Assembly: GCA_036867785.1 (NCBI GenBank)
Contig: CP145412.1
Span: 558,001-622,000 of the forward strand
Reading direction: 5' to 3'
Length of the DNA stretch: 64,000 nucleotides
From: Plasmodiophora brassicae
Lineage: Eukaryota > Endomyxa: Phytomyxea > Phytomyxea > Plasmodiophorida
The position numbers were made by a program, and so were the translations under genes. Position 1 is the stretch's first letter. Each line of letters begins with the position of its first letter. The notes under the pieces are model-generated. The model saw only the letters and a list, made by a program, of their open reading frames with translations, ran no database searches and was not told the origin of the DNA. This document shows positions 1 through 9,352 of this stretch, piece after piece.

Positions 1-430
1 TCGGTTATGCAAAGCGACGACAGCACGAAGTGCCGCATCGGATGACTGGAACGTGATCATAGCGACGCCAAGCGATTTCCCGTTCTTCACGGCGGCCTCA
101 AAGTCGATCCCCGAGATGACACCGCACGACGACAGCAGGCCCCGCAAGTCGTTCTCGCTCGTCCACCATTGAAGGTTCCTGGAAATTCCCCCATGAGCAT
201 TACGGTCGTTATTCGGCGCAGCAACAACGACCGCACTTGACAATGATCGTTTTCAGTCCGGTATCGACAATGGGGGCGGATGCGATCTCGGGCGCCAGCG
301 GCTCAATGGTCTCGTGGAACCGCTCGAAATCCGTGGTGGCATCCGGTGCAGCAGGGGCCGCGGGTGTCTCGGCGGGCGCTGCCTGCGCCTGGGTTGGGAA
401 CAACGCCGCGTCGTCATAGAGCCACGACAT
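1..430 (-). CDS. RRM RNA-binding protein, CPSF6/CPSF7 (cleavage factor Im) type, 3' end off-window
   Basis: The ATG is at 430. Exon 1 (237-430) is acidic and Ala/Pro-rich. An intron at 179-236 (donor GTGCGG, acceptor TTCCAG) restores the frame and makes the junction read TIIVKNLQWW, the first strand of an RRM. What follows (SENDLRGLLSSCGV, then GKSLGVAMITF) fits helix 1 and the RNP1 region. The NLxWWT signature at RNP2 is typical of CPSF6/CPSF7, the large subunits of cleavage factor Im that act in poly(A)-site choice in the nucleus. The gene runs off the window, so the usual Pro-rich and RS-like C-terminus cannot be checked. Other RRM proteins remain possible, but the WWT motif narrows the choice. 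Confidence 0.7.
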
Positions 431-1628
431 GGCTGCCACACGCCGTGTGCAGCCACGGAGACCGTGGCCCGGGAATGCCGAATGCCGTTTCCTGGACTAC
501 TACCTGCGCGTCGCCCCTCAACCGCATCATGGCTTCGAGCCGTATCGGGCCACTGACAAAACCTGCAGCCTGCACCGGAGGTTCCAGAACGCGAATCCGC
601 TTGCATCCGATCACCTGACTCTACGATTAAAGGGTTTGAGCGCAATCGTAGGTACCTACTTGATTTGAATCCCGTCAGGTCCATCGGGGTGCAACCTTGA
701 GACTGGTGGACCAGTTCCAGGCTCAAAAGACAGAATCCGAACGCAGGTGGCTGGACGTGCTGGGAGTTCGCCACCTTGCCCAAAGCGTCCTCCCCTTGTG
801 AATGCTGTGTTCCGCAAGTGAGATGTGCACTAAATCACAAAGACGGCTGTTTGTGCCGGTTCAATACAAGACATCATGGTGTTACAGTGATTCTGCAACA
901 GATAAAGCATCGGTCTCATATGGTTGTGTATAAACCGCTTGGCTGTGGATGGCCAGACGTCAGATCTTTGTGACCTCTACCTTCCCATGCAATCGTCGCT
1001 TCATCGGAATCGGCTTTGTCTTCACCTTCCCACTGTGGGTTTCGTCATGTGCCATCAGCCCATCACTCTTACTTCCCGAATGTCGGGCCTGTTCGTGTTC
1101 CCACACTTATCCATGTCGAATGATCGAACGCGCTCCTGGCACGGCCTCTTGTACAGCGTCTAGTGGCATCGTTAGCCTTTGCAGAAGAGTATCGTAATCA
1201 TCGCGAAGTCGGTGTCGTCATTCAGACTTCAATGCAACGCTCATAATCACACGATCTACGATCGTGATCGCACTTTGTGGCAGATATCAAGTACGCCTGG
1301 AAATAAAGTGGCTCGCGTTGATATACCTAAGTAGCTGTTGGAATCGCTGCAGAGGCTAGACGGGTGATTCGTTGGACATCAGTGCAGCGAAAGGCCAGGG
1401 CGCCAGCGTTGCTTCGGAATCCCAAACTACGCTGGGTCAACATATGCTTCAGTCTCCATTGTTGTGGCTTGCCGAATCGATTTCGCGGACAGCCGCAGAA
1501 AACCCCCCGTTGTTTTACCTGCCGCCCGCCAAGTAGGAATTCCTGGAAGAAAGTCACTATACCGGGTACCCTCATTGACGAATGAATATACGACGGCCTA
1601 TGGTGTGAAATTCATTTCTTGGGAAAGT

Positions 1629-1669
<41 letters not shown>

Positions 1670-1723
1670 ACCTTTCGGTTTCTCGGGCAGTCGTTCCGGT
1701 CCGGGGGAGAGCGTACGTAGTGG
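431..1723. other. Intergenic region with no convincing gene
   Basis: About 1.3 kb between the RRM gene (reading left) and the 3' end of the zinc-finger gene. Open frames here are short, overlap on both strands and resemble no family. The only distinct structure is the CT microsatellite near the right end. Confidence 0.6.
1630..1666. repeat. (CT)n microsatellite
   Basis: An uninterrupted run of about 18 CT dinucleotides, just downstream of the zinc-finger gene's stop codon. Open frames through it on the minus strand are artefacts (poly-Glu-Arg). Confidence 0.95.
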
Positions 1724-2918
1724 TTATTCATCTGGGAACAATACGGAAACGGCGTCGAGAAGAATTTGTAAATTGCTGTATTCAGGAGCGTAAGTACAGT
1801 ACCCATAGACAGAGTTAGGCTTAGGTGACCTGATGGGAACTGAACGGTCAAACTCGAGGAATGCATCGCCGTCGCGCTCTCTCTGGACAAAGCCTGCAGC
1901 CTGCACCAGATGTGAGCGCCCCAGGCCACACCCTCTAATCCACGTTGGACGCGTACCATAAGTGCTTCGAGCGCATCTGACCCGGCATTACGAACGGATT
2001 CATTGCTCAGGCGCAGTCGACGGTACTTTGGATCCAGGTCCATCTGGTCGTTGTACTTGATGACTGCGACACGCCCAACGCGATTCAGATACGAGTCAGC
2101 TAGTGTACACAGAGACGTCTTACTGTTTCGGCAAACAACCTTGAGGAACGATATTGCGCCGGGTGGCGCGTCGCATAGGATTGCCACTGCGTCGTGAATG
2201 ACAGCCGCCTGAGAATGGTCGGTTGGGGGCGGCGTCTGTTGAGACGAAATGCCATCGGCACGCCCCATTTGCCGCCCTACAGAAGCACTGCACCCATTCT
2301 TCAAGTGCATATTCAGGCTGGTTTGGCTCTTGAATTCCTGACCGCAAAGCATGCACGTTTTCAGCGATGGGTCCGACAGACCTGCCTGCTTTGGCAGTAA
2401 ATCGTCAACATTGACTGGACCCCGCTGCTCCAGTTTAATCAGAACACCCAGACTAAGGCGGCATCGCATTGGCATACCTGCGCTGCTGTTGACGTCGACG
2501 CTGTTGTTCGCGACGACGCCGACGACGACGACGCTGACAGCGACCGTCCATGATCGGTCTTCGTATGAAGGTTCAGGCTGGTCTGGCTCTTGAACCCTCG
2601 GCCACATACATTGCAGACTTTCATCTTGTCGGCGTGCGCAGCGGGCGATGGTTCGTCCTGGCTGAACACCAGCTCCATATTCCGGTCCCGTTTCGCCTTG
2701 ACCTGCTGGTCCATCGCAGCTGTGCGCTTACCCAATCGCGCTTCAGCGGCCGCGGCCACTCGCTCCCGGATTGGATCCCCCGAGGCGCGGACGTCCATCC
2801 GGGATCGTTCCATAGCGATCCGTAGCTGCTCGTCCTCGGTCAGACGGCCAGCATCGCGCTGCGGCACAGAGCCATACCCGGACGGACCCGACCGGCTTGT
2901 GGATTCCGAGTTCCCCAT
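1724..2918 (-). CDS. UIM / two C2H2-type zinc fingers / PUB-like protein
   Basis: The model joins 1724-1900, 1957-2385 and 2478-2918 on the complement and gives 348 aa. The start is the ATG in MGNSEST. Near residue 30 the stretch EDEQLRIAMERSRMD fits a ubiquitin-interacting motif (acidic, LxxAMxxS). At about 120 there is a C2H2 finger (CNVCGRGFKSQTSLNLH), and after the first intron a second, variant finger with C2HC spacing (CMLCGQEFKSQTSLNMH). The C-terminal third holds DPKYRRLRLSNES, the core of PUB domains, which bind p97/VCP tails. The 56-nt intron at 1901-1956 rejoins EALM to AAGFVQRERDGDAF, completing the PUB end. Inference: an adaptor linking ubiquitin to p97. The combination is unfamiliar to me, and the PUB call rests on one motif. 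Confidence 0.65.
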
Positions 2919-3481
2919 CAGTCCATCACGTTTTCTGTGTCGATCATGCGCCGGGAACGCAATCGGCAAACGCCACGGCAGCGCTTAGCCGGGCCCAGGT
3001 TTTTGCCAGCGGCAGCGCTTTTTAGGATCCGTTTTTGCCTGACGCAGCGCCCTTTTTTCCGCCGCGTCGCTATTCGATGAACCTCGGGCAGAGTCTTCGT
3101 AGGCACACGACATGTCATTGGATTGACCGATCGGACAACTGGTGGGTTCCTGCAGCTGATATGGGTTGCCGTACGTCTTCGATGATCCCGCGCTTTCAGT
3201 TGCAGTAGATGTCGATCGCGCGCAGAGCCCGCCCTACATTGCTGCCGGCTGTCAATCGAAACGGTTTACCCAACGGAAAACCCACTGCAGCCTGCAGCAT
3301 TATTATAGGCAGGACACCAGGCGGTTCGCGGAACATTCGCTGGAGGCTGCCGATGGTTCACTGGCGGGTCAGCGCACTTTTGTAAGCGTCCCCTGGCGAC
3401 AACGAACACGTGCCAGGTGTTCGGTGACGCAGCGAAGCACATTAGAAGCCTGTCCAAGTTTCGTGTTCTGGTATAATCAAG
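2919..3481. other. Intergenic promoter region between divergent genes
   Basis: About 560 bp separating the zinc-finger gene (leftward) from the first PHD gene (rightward). It must hold both promoters. I see no clear TATA box or other defined element, and no open frame with family resemblance. Confidence 0.5.
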
Positions 3482-4288
3482 ATGAGGGCGACGTGCACAA
3501 TTATGGCCGGCATGTGTGCTGCCGTACTGACGTTGGTTGCTGCGGATGACGATGGGTCGACTGTCGATCAGATTGCGCCTGTACCGCTCAACGTTCTGAT
3601 TAACGAGTATATCGAAGCAACACAGCGGAGGCGTCTACAAGCGGAGGAAGACCGCTATCAGGACTACAAGGACTACAATGATGAAATGGACCGCCAGGAG
3701 GCTGAGAAGCGCCGTGAGGAGGCAGGGCGACGTCACTATCTACGTTATATGCTGAGCCACCGCCTCCCCACACCCCCTGATAGTCTCCAGGATGAGTCTC
3801 CCGAGAAAAGCGTCGTTTCGGGTCCGACGTCATTACTTCCGCCACTTCCGACTGGAATCCGGTCTACCGTTGCCACCAACAATGTCGCAACAGAAATCGT
3901 TGACCAGGTGAAACCACCGGCAAACGTCGGACGAATGGTTCAACCAGTCAAACAGGACGTTCAGCATGTTGGACAAGCGGGCCAACCTATCGCAGCAGTT
4001 GCGGAACACGTTGAGGCAGCAACCGAAACGCTGGTTCGTGCAGGGACAAGGAAACGAGCGCGAAAGTATGACGTTAACCCGATGCCGGACACGTTAAGTG
4101 ACGTAAACAAGAAGCGTCGGGTCGAGCGTCCGGCTAAGAAGGTGTACTGCGTTTGCCAGAAGCCGGCAGGTGGTCACGACATGATTCAGTGCGACACGTG
4201 CAACGAATGGTTCCACGACGGGTGCGTCGGGGTTAACATTGACGACTACGACGGTGACACTCCGTACAGCTGCCCGCGCTGCCGCTGA
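3482..4288 (+). CDS. Secreted-type PHD-finger protein 1
   Basis: Intronless, 268 aa. The ATG starts a plausible signal peptide: short basic n-region MRAT, hydrophobic stretch CTIMAGMCAAVLTLVAA, then acidic sequence. The middle is polar, with a charged segment near residues 45-85. Two basic clusters (TRKRARK near 190; NKKRRVERPAKK near 210) look like nuclear localisation signals. The last 48 residues form a compact C4HC3 PHD finger: CVC, CDTC, HDGC, CPRC, with the Trp of NEWFHDGC and the DMIQ stretch typical of H3K4me3 readers such as Cfp1 and ING. A signal peptide on a chromatin reader is unusual. Inference: secreted, then nuclear, as in effector proteins of intracellular parasites. A protein anchored by an uncleaved N-terminus is the alternative. 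It is paralogous to the gene at 4975. Confidence 0.8.
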   Translation: MRATCTIMAGMCAAVLTLVAADDDGSTVDQIAPVPLNVLINEYIEATQRRRLQAEEDRYQDYKDYNDEMDRQEAEKRREEAGRRHYLRYMLSHRLPTPPDSLQDESPEKSVVSGPTSLLPPLPTGIRSTVATNNVATEIVDQVKPPANVGRMVQPVKQDVQHVGQAGQPIAAVAEHVEAATETLVRAGTRKRARKYDVNPMPDTLSDVNKKRRVERPAKKVYCVCQKPAGGHDMIQCDTCNEWFHDGCVGVNIDDYDGDTPYSCPRCR

Positions 4289-4439
4289 TGCAGCTCGTCT
4301 TGCTCTCCCTTATATACGATTTGTGAAATTCCGAATATCTTATCCCGTGCCTGTCGTCTGGCATTAATAAGGTCCGTACTTAACATGGACAGTGACCGGT
4401 AAACGAATTGCAAACTGGTACAGTGGACGTTCGTCGGAG

Positions 4440-4740
4440 AGTGCTATGCTGCGTGTGGTGCACGTTACGGCGCCAACCGGCCAACAGTGGGGATGTCCTT
4501 GTAACGATTGACGCCGCTGCATCGTACGACTCGACTGAGGCCTCGATGTCACAGGTGGATTCCCTCATGCCATCACGAGACTGGATTCGCAACAGGTCAT
4601 CAAGAGATCGCCCGTCCAGACGCCAGTATGTTGAGGGTGACTGCGTTGACGACTACAACGATGCCCCGTACTAGTCCTGCCCACAAGCTGCTGGATAAAA
4701 CATGGCTGTTCTGGCTGTCTTACATATACGAATAAATAGC
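4440..4740 (+). pseudogene. Relic of a third PHD-family gene (C-terminal tail)
   Basis: Between the two intact PHD genes, reading CVDDYNDAPY followed by a stop codon and then SCP mirrors the family C-terminus (CVGVNIDDYDGDTPYSCPRC in the left gene). Only the last part of the finger is recognisable and the Cys/His set is broken. The sequence after it (cttacatatacgaataa) resembles the 3' flank of the left gene (cttatatacgatttg), as expected for a decayed tandem copy. The rest of the 4289-4974 gap shows nothing further. Confidence 0.55.
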
Positions 4741-4974
4741 ATGTGATGTGCTTGACATGGCAGCCTCGGGGTCAATACGGCCGAGTGTTCTCTGATGTGC
4801 GGTCAGACCGAGACTTCTTTCACCGTCGCTGACTGACCTTCGCAGATTTTCGTTCTATATTTAGGATGGCAAGGTCACTTGGTCTGGCGGATGGCGCTGA
4901 CGTTCGCGATCCATTCAGATAATCGCTGCCCAGGGCACAGGCCGACCAACTACACGTCCTACTCATTAGCCGCG

Positions 4975-5742
4975 ATGCGGACGACATCTGCATTTTCCAT
5001 TAGGCGTACCGTGAGTGTACTGCTGCTAACGCTCCTCGTAGCAGTCGACGTCGCTGCACCGACACCAGATCATGATGTTTCAAAGGCCACGCCCCATCCA
5101 GACCTTGACAGCTTCGAGTTAGACCCGGATCTGAACAACATTGCGCAGGCGTTGGACGAAATCATGCATCAATATGATGCATTTGCCGGGACGCGTCGCA
5201 AACAGGCAGATAAGCGTCTGCTTCCAGATGACAACGAGTCACTCGGCAAGGACCAACAGCTGCGGGCACCTTCTCATGTTGGTGACTATCAAACGACACG
5301 TGGCCTGCAACAGCCGCCACCTCAACAGCAAAAACTAAAGTCCCAATTCGACGTCCTCGACGACCTGGTGAAGACGGTCCATCAAATGCCCCACCATCCT
5401 CACGTAAGCAGGAAGGTTCGTCCCCTCGATCTAGCACCGACCGTTCCCAAACGCGTGCGTCAACGAGGACGACCGCGGAAGAATTCCAAGCAGGACCTGA
5501 TCCGGGCAATGCGTAACGTGCAAATGGAAGACCCAGGTCGTGATCCTGTTTCAAAGATTAAGAGACGCCGTGTCGTGCGGACAGGCAAGGATGACAAGTA
5601 TTGCATCTGCAATGGACGAGATGACGGGCGTGACATGATTCAGTGCGACACCTGTGAAGGCTGGTTCCACGACGACTGTGTCGGGGTTGACGTTGCCGCC
5701 TACGATGAAGACGACCCGTACAAGTGCCCTCGTTGTCAATAA
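4975..5742 (+). CDS. Secreted-type PHD-finger protein 2, with AT-hook
   Basis: Intronless, 255 aa from the ATG of MRTTSAF. An in-frame upstream extension to 4879 exists, but this Met puts a signal peptide at the N-terminus (RRTVSVLLLTLLVAVDVAA), matching the paralogue at 3482. The central part is Gln/Pro-rich. A classic AT-hook core, RGRP within VRQRGRPRKNSK (coding near 5460-5490), is followed by the basic cluster KIKRRRVVR. The C-terminal PHD finger is complete (CIC, CDTC, HDDC, CPRC, with Trp in EGWFHDDC). AT-hooks bind the minor groove of AT-rich DNA and this PHD type commonly reads methylated H3K4. Combining both with an export signal suggests a protein made to leave the cell and act on chromatin elsewhere. 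This is inference, since no cleavage evidence is available. Confidence 0.8.
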   Translation: MRTTSAFSIRRTVSVLLLTLLVAVDVAAPTPDHDVSKATPHPDLDSFELDPDLNNIAQALDEIMHQYDAFAGTRRKQADKRLLPDDNESLGKDQQLRAPSHVGDYQTTRGLQQPPPQQQKLKSQFDVLDDLVKTVHQMPHHPHVSRKVRPLDLAPTVPKRVRQRGRPRKNSKQDLIRAMRNVQMEDPGRDPVSKIKRRRVVRTGKDDKYCICNGRDDGRDMIQCDTCEGWFHDDCVGVDVAAYDEDDPYKCPRCQ

Positions 5743-5952
5743 TTCATTGACCCTTCTTGTAAATCCATAAACCGTATTACGTTGACGTTAACCACCTCGA
5801 TGGACTATAGGTTCTTGTAGTTCCCTGGCCGCCTTGCTCTACGGGATCTCCAACTGAGTGCTGGGGACTCTTTCAACTATGGTGTATTCCAATGCCCAGG
5901 CCAGTGGTCTCCCAATGGATACTCGCATACGCGTCGAACCTACGTGGCAGAA

Positions 5953-6807
5953 ATGATGACCATGGTTCCTGATGGATCGGCAATCATGTATGCAGGTCGT
6001 ACTGAAATCGAGCCGTTGCGCTGGACAGGCGCGCCCTTAAATCGCCTTCGTTCATGCCGACTCGATCCAGGGTGTTGCACCACGGTCATGGACGATATAG
6101 TTCCAGCGGTCCAAAGATATTTGGACCACAATTGCCCGCCTCGCCAACGAGGGCGCTCGATACTCAACTTGGCGTTTGACAACATTTCGAATGTGGCAAG
6201 CGACGACGATCTGGTTGGTACTAACGATGATCTTATAATGAGGCGTTCCGGTAAAGTGTCGGCAGCAGCGGCAGACGAAGTGCAGGCCCGGGTGGAGGCG
6301 CTGCTTCGTCAAGTCGAAGATCGACGTGTGCCAGTTCGAAGGAAGCACGACGAGTCGCAGAAGGAGCTGCGGCGGGCGGTGTGGAAGCATTCAGCTGGGT
6401 GCCATCACAAACCCGACCTCGTCGCCACCGAGGTCGAAGCGATCCGTGCAACGAAGGACCGGCACCGTACGACATTCAAGGCGCTGAGACGGGTCACCAA
6501 CGTTGGAGTGACCGAAGATCACCCGCCTGCAACCGGCCAGCGTGACGTACCGAACAGTTGGCTGGACGGGCACCGGGCAGATATCGACCAGCGGCCGCCG
6601 ATCGCAAGCCCGACGACCCGCGTCGAAGGGCGCCTTTGGCGTCAGAGTGTCGCTAGTGCATCGTTCTACACCGAGATACCGTCTCTGCCGAATTCGCACC
6701 CCAGACCGGACGAACCTCCCGCCGTCGCCATCAACGAGTCGCTGTGGGCGGCCGCTGTCCAACGATCGAAACACACTGGTCGAAATACAACACGCTCGTC
6801 CAGTTAG
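5953..6807 (+). CDS. Hypothetical protein
   Basis: An open frame of about 284 aa from the first ATG (the frame itself opens at a GTG at 5944). No domain is recognised. The middle is charged and probably helical (AADEVQARVEALLRQVEDRR). It lies between the PHD family and the Helitron nest and has no detectable splice structure. It could be a lineage-specific gene, cargo of the neighbouring transposon, or an open frame by chance in GC-rich DNA. The opposite strand is also partly open, which lowers confidence. Confidence 0.35.
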   Translation: MMTMVPDGSAIMYAGRTEIEPLRWTGAPLNRLRSCRLDPGCCTTVMDDIVPAVQRYLDHNCPPRQRGRSILNLAFDNISNVASDDDLVGTNDDLIMRRSGKVSAAAADEVQARVEALLRQVEDRRVPVRRKHDESQKELRRAVWKHSAGCHHKPDLVATEVEAIRATKDRHRTTFKALRRVTNVGVTEDHPPATGQRDVPNSWLDGHRADIDQRPPIASPTTRVEGRLWRQSVASASFYTEIPSLPNSHPRPDEPPAVAINESLWAAAVQRSKHTGRNTTRSSS

Positions 6808-6825
6808 CTGCCTTATAGGTGGGTA

Positions 6826-7062
6826 GGTGGCCGCGAGGCCCTCGAGCCGAACCCGCCCCCTCACAGCCGACACCCATTGGTACTTCGTACAGGGTTGGTA
6901 CACCGTGCCGACATACGACACCGCCTTTATGAGCCGCCCGTCGTTGAGACGTGGCAGGGATGGGGATTTCTTCGCCAATGTATACCGGCCGTTCCTTCTG
7001 GACACAATCGATGCGGAATATCCGTTGGCCTTGGCTTCTGACATTGGGGTACGTAATATATA
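6826..7062 (-). pseudogene. Helitron Rep-side (Helitron_like_N) fragment
   Basis: The minus strand reads KANGYSASIVSRRNGRYTL, then RLNDGRLIKAVSYVG and TKYQWVSA. This resembles the Helitron N-terminal region in which a GYPxYRRRxxGR stretch is followed by DNRWVVPYNPYL and an HINVE-type segment. The HUH endonuclease core is not visible. No start codon or complete domain remains, so it is a relic. A related segment in the opposite orientation is at about 12.3 kb. Confidence 0.5.
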
Positions 7063-7131
7063 GCCTCGGGGCCCGAGGACAAGACGTCAGCGGCGCCGTC
7101 AATGCCAGAGCCAAGGCCAATGGATATTCCA

Positions 7132-7161
7132 CATCGTCTGTGTCGATCGACACAGACGATG
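7132..7161. repeat. Perfect 30-bp palindrome
   Basis: CATCGTCTGTGTCGA is followed directly by its exact reverse complement. The left half continues Helitron-like sequence that recurs near 12.32-12.35 kb; the symmetry begins where that homology stops. This suggests a fold-back junction rather than an ordinary terminator hairpin. Confidence 0.9.
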
Positions 7162-7162
7162 G

Positions 7163-7275
7163 GCTAGACTGGACCGCCCAACTAGGTAGGCCACGAGAGC
7201 AGCTCGATGGTTTGTAGACCGGACCGCCGCCACGAGAGCAGCTGCTCGTGGCCTAGTTGGGCGGTCCGGTCTACA
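7163..7275. repeat. Short inverted repeat
   Basis: Sequence around 7163-7205 (gactggaccgcccaacta, then ggccacgagagcagct) recurs inverted around 7238-7275 (agctgctcgtggcc, tagttgggcggtccggtc) with a loop of roughly 30 bp. It directly adjoins the 30-bp palindrome. Confidence 0.8.
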
Positions 7276-7956
7276 CGGTAATGGTTTATCGAACCGTGTG
7301 CGTGCTTGTCCGTCAACCTCAGGGCGGCCGTACACGTGGCGACATAGCGACGACACGGCGCCGGTCCGGCTCATCGGGTCCCCAGACGGCGCGACGGTCC
7401 CGTCCCGGACGCATCTTGTGGAACACCCATTGTGTTCGATCAGGGCGGCAGAAGGCGTACGACGAACACAAGCGGGAACCTGGACCGTCGCCCTGGGGAC
7501 CCTGCGCTGCTGATCAGATGGGCGGTCCCGTTGCGCGTCACGCCCAGCACTCGAACGCGCGTCGCTCGCGGCAGGCGACTTGCTCATCTCGGGACCTGAT
7601 GGCGCCAGGATCGGCGTGCGCGAGTTCGACGACGACCGACTGGCTTTGGCATCGAGGAGGCCGCCCTTACCGTGAAACAGCCTTCCGTGTTCCGTCAGGG
7701 AGTCCCAATCAAACGGTAGAATATCTATCCGTGTGTCCGCGACAAAGGCATCACCGACTCGCGTCCGAGATTCCAAATCAAGCTCCGACTGGGAGAGTCG
7801 GTCCATGGGTGTTGCGCCACTGCCAACGGGCAACGCGACTGCGACTGTCTGCGCCCGCCCGCCACTGAAGACCGTCACTGCGCGCACTGTGAAAGAGCCC
7901 TCATTCAGCGCATTCCTTGAGAGCCCGACGACGCCGCGTGGCGCGTCGCCCGCATA

Positions 7957-8280
7957 ATGTTCTTGGTGAGTACACGTTTACACCGGCGCGTTACCAAGAA
8001 GATGCAGGACCGAGAATCGCTGGAGCGGGCGCGCGATGAAGCCTTTGCGCGGGCCGACGAGGCTGGCAGCCGCATCCTCCGTCAATTCGCCGCGCAGGCA
8101 CCGCACGAACGGTGTTCGAAACAAGAAGTCTTCGCCCAGCTGTTGTCGTTGTTCGATCCGAGCGTGTTCACGAGCGAAGCCGCCGACGGTGCGGTCCGCA
8201 TGCTGTGGGCACACGTCTTGCCTGGCGTTCGCGCGCCGTCGCCGTCGTCGACGAGTCCTCAGCCGCCCTCATCACCGTGA
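7957..8280 (+). CDS. Repeat-family ORF, copy 1 (107 aa)
   Basis: Encodes a charged, probably helical protein starting MFLVSTRLHRRVTKKMQDRE. It is clearly related to the ORFs in both arms of the palindrome at 10565 and 11812. Differences are mostly conservative (Lys/Arg, Asp/Glu, Ile/Val) and the reading frame is kept, which suggests past selection on the protein. No known domain is recognised. In every copy it lies upstream of, and points toward, Helitron helicase C-terminal sequence on the opposite strand. It may be an accessory gene of the element or captured host sequence. Confidence 0.4.
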   Translation: MFLVSTRLHRRVTKKMQDRESLERARDEAFARADEAGSRILRQFAAQAPHERCSKQEVFAQLLSLFDPSVFTSEAADGAVRMLWAHVLPGVRAPSPSSTSPQPPSSP

Positions 8281-8689
8281 AGCGGGCAACACACGAACGC
8301 TACACGAACGCAGACCACTGCGTGGAACGCGATGTATCACAACAACGGGAGTGATCCTGAGTGCTCGGTAAGGTCGCGTGGCCACCTTCGCACGCGACAC
8401 GACCTAGAAAATCTGGCTCGCGATCAGGGACGCGTGCTGAGTGCAGATCAGGGACGCATGCTGGGTGTAGTCGGCACGACACCTCGACGGACGCTGATAT
8501 TGCAGACGCAGATCTGTAGTGGCACTAGTGAGTTAGGGGCGTACTAGCGGTTGGGGTCCACGTTGCTTCAATTAAATCCCACGAGTCGTTTCATATACAT
8601 ATCGTCTGATAGTGGGTCAGCCCCACCGACATGGCGACGACTTGAGGAATGCTCAGTGCAGACTAGATACGGGGCTGGAGGACGTCACT

Positions 8690-9352
8690 GTTTGCCACAG
8701 TGTGCATGAACCCCAAAAATGCAGTGTCAGAGGGCCTAACTCCTGCCCGTATCTATCCATGCACTGCCCCGATGGCTCAATCGCAGACTTCGCGAAAGAC
8801 GACATTCTTCATCTTGACGATCGGTTTGCCAGTGTTGTCGTCGACCCTGATGTTTTCCTGATGTTTTCTGGGTGACGGCAACGGGACAGGGCCACGTACA
8901 GCTGACTGTGGCTGAACACTTCTTGGCCAAGCTATACGCCAACCCGACCGAACGACTGGCCCTGAGCCTTGCTGGTCGTCAGCGAATTAGGCGCCCGTGA
9001 CGGGGAGATGCCTCCTGCACAGGGTAAACTGGAGTCGTTGTCTGTGGAACGCATGGTGATCCCGGGATGCGGACATCTTGACCATCGAATCGTCCGTTAA
9101 CGATAGTGGCGACGAGAACGGACCTGTGCACCTATTTACCCGCATGCGTGTGCCATTACAGTGGCCCCTGGCAGGGGGCAGGGGGCGGGGTTCAGGTTCC
9201 TCAGCGGCATGACGTATCCCCCAGTTTTCAGGTCCAAATGGTGTGGAGCCACACCACTTGGGAGAAGGGAGTTAAGAAACTCTATCGGGTATAGGGCAGC
9301 GTCATCGTCGTCAGCGACCTTGTCGGCGTTGTAGATGGAGTTGTTCTCACCA
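8690..9352 (-). pseudogene. Helitron helicase C-terminal fragment (Pif1 type)
   Basis: From 9345 downward the minus strand reads YNADKVADDDDAALYPIEFL, then NSLLPSGVAPHHLDLKTG and VMPLRNLN, a well-known signature of Helitron Pif1-family helicases. After a degenerate stretch it continues KAQGQSFGRVGV, then EVFSHSQLYVALSRCRHPEN, the final helicase motif, and TGKPIVKMKNVVFREV near the C-terminus. Internal stops interrupt it (one just after GRVGV), so it is dead. The upstream helicase motifs (Walker A and B) are missing because sequence homologous to the GCP3 gene starts directly next to it. Confidence 0.85.

Noticed and set aside
1612-2607. 331-aa minus-strand frame starting MWPRVQEPDQ
   Set aside because: It reads through two introns and the CT microsatellite; the spliced three-exon model gives intact zinc-finger and PUB-like domains.
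6391-7044. Single 217-aa minus-strand protein containing the Helitron-like stretch
   Set aside because: Only the part from about 6826 up resembles Helitron sequence; the rest overlaps another open frame and has no support.
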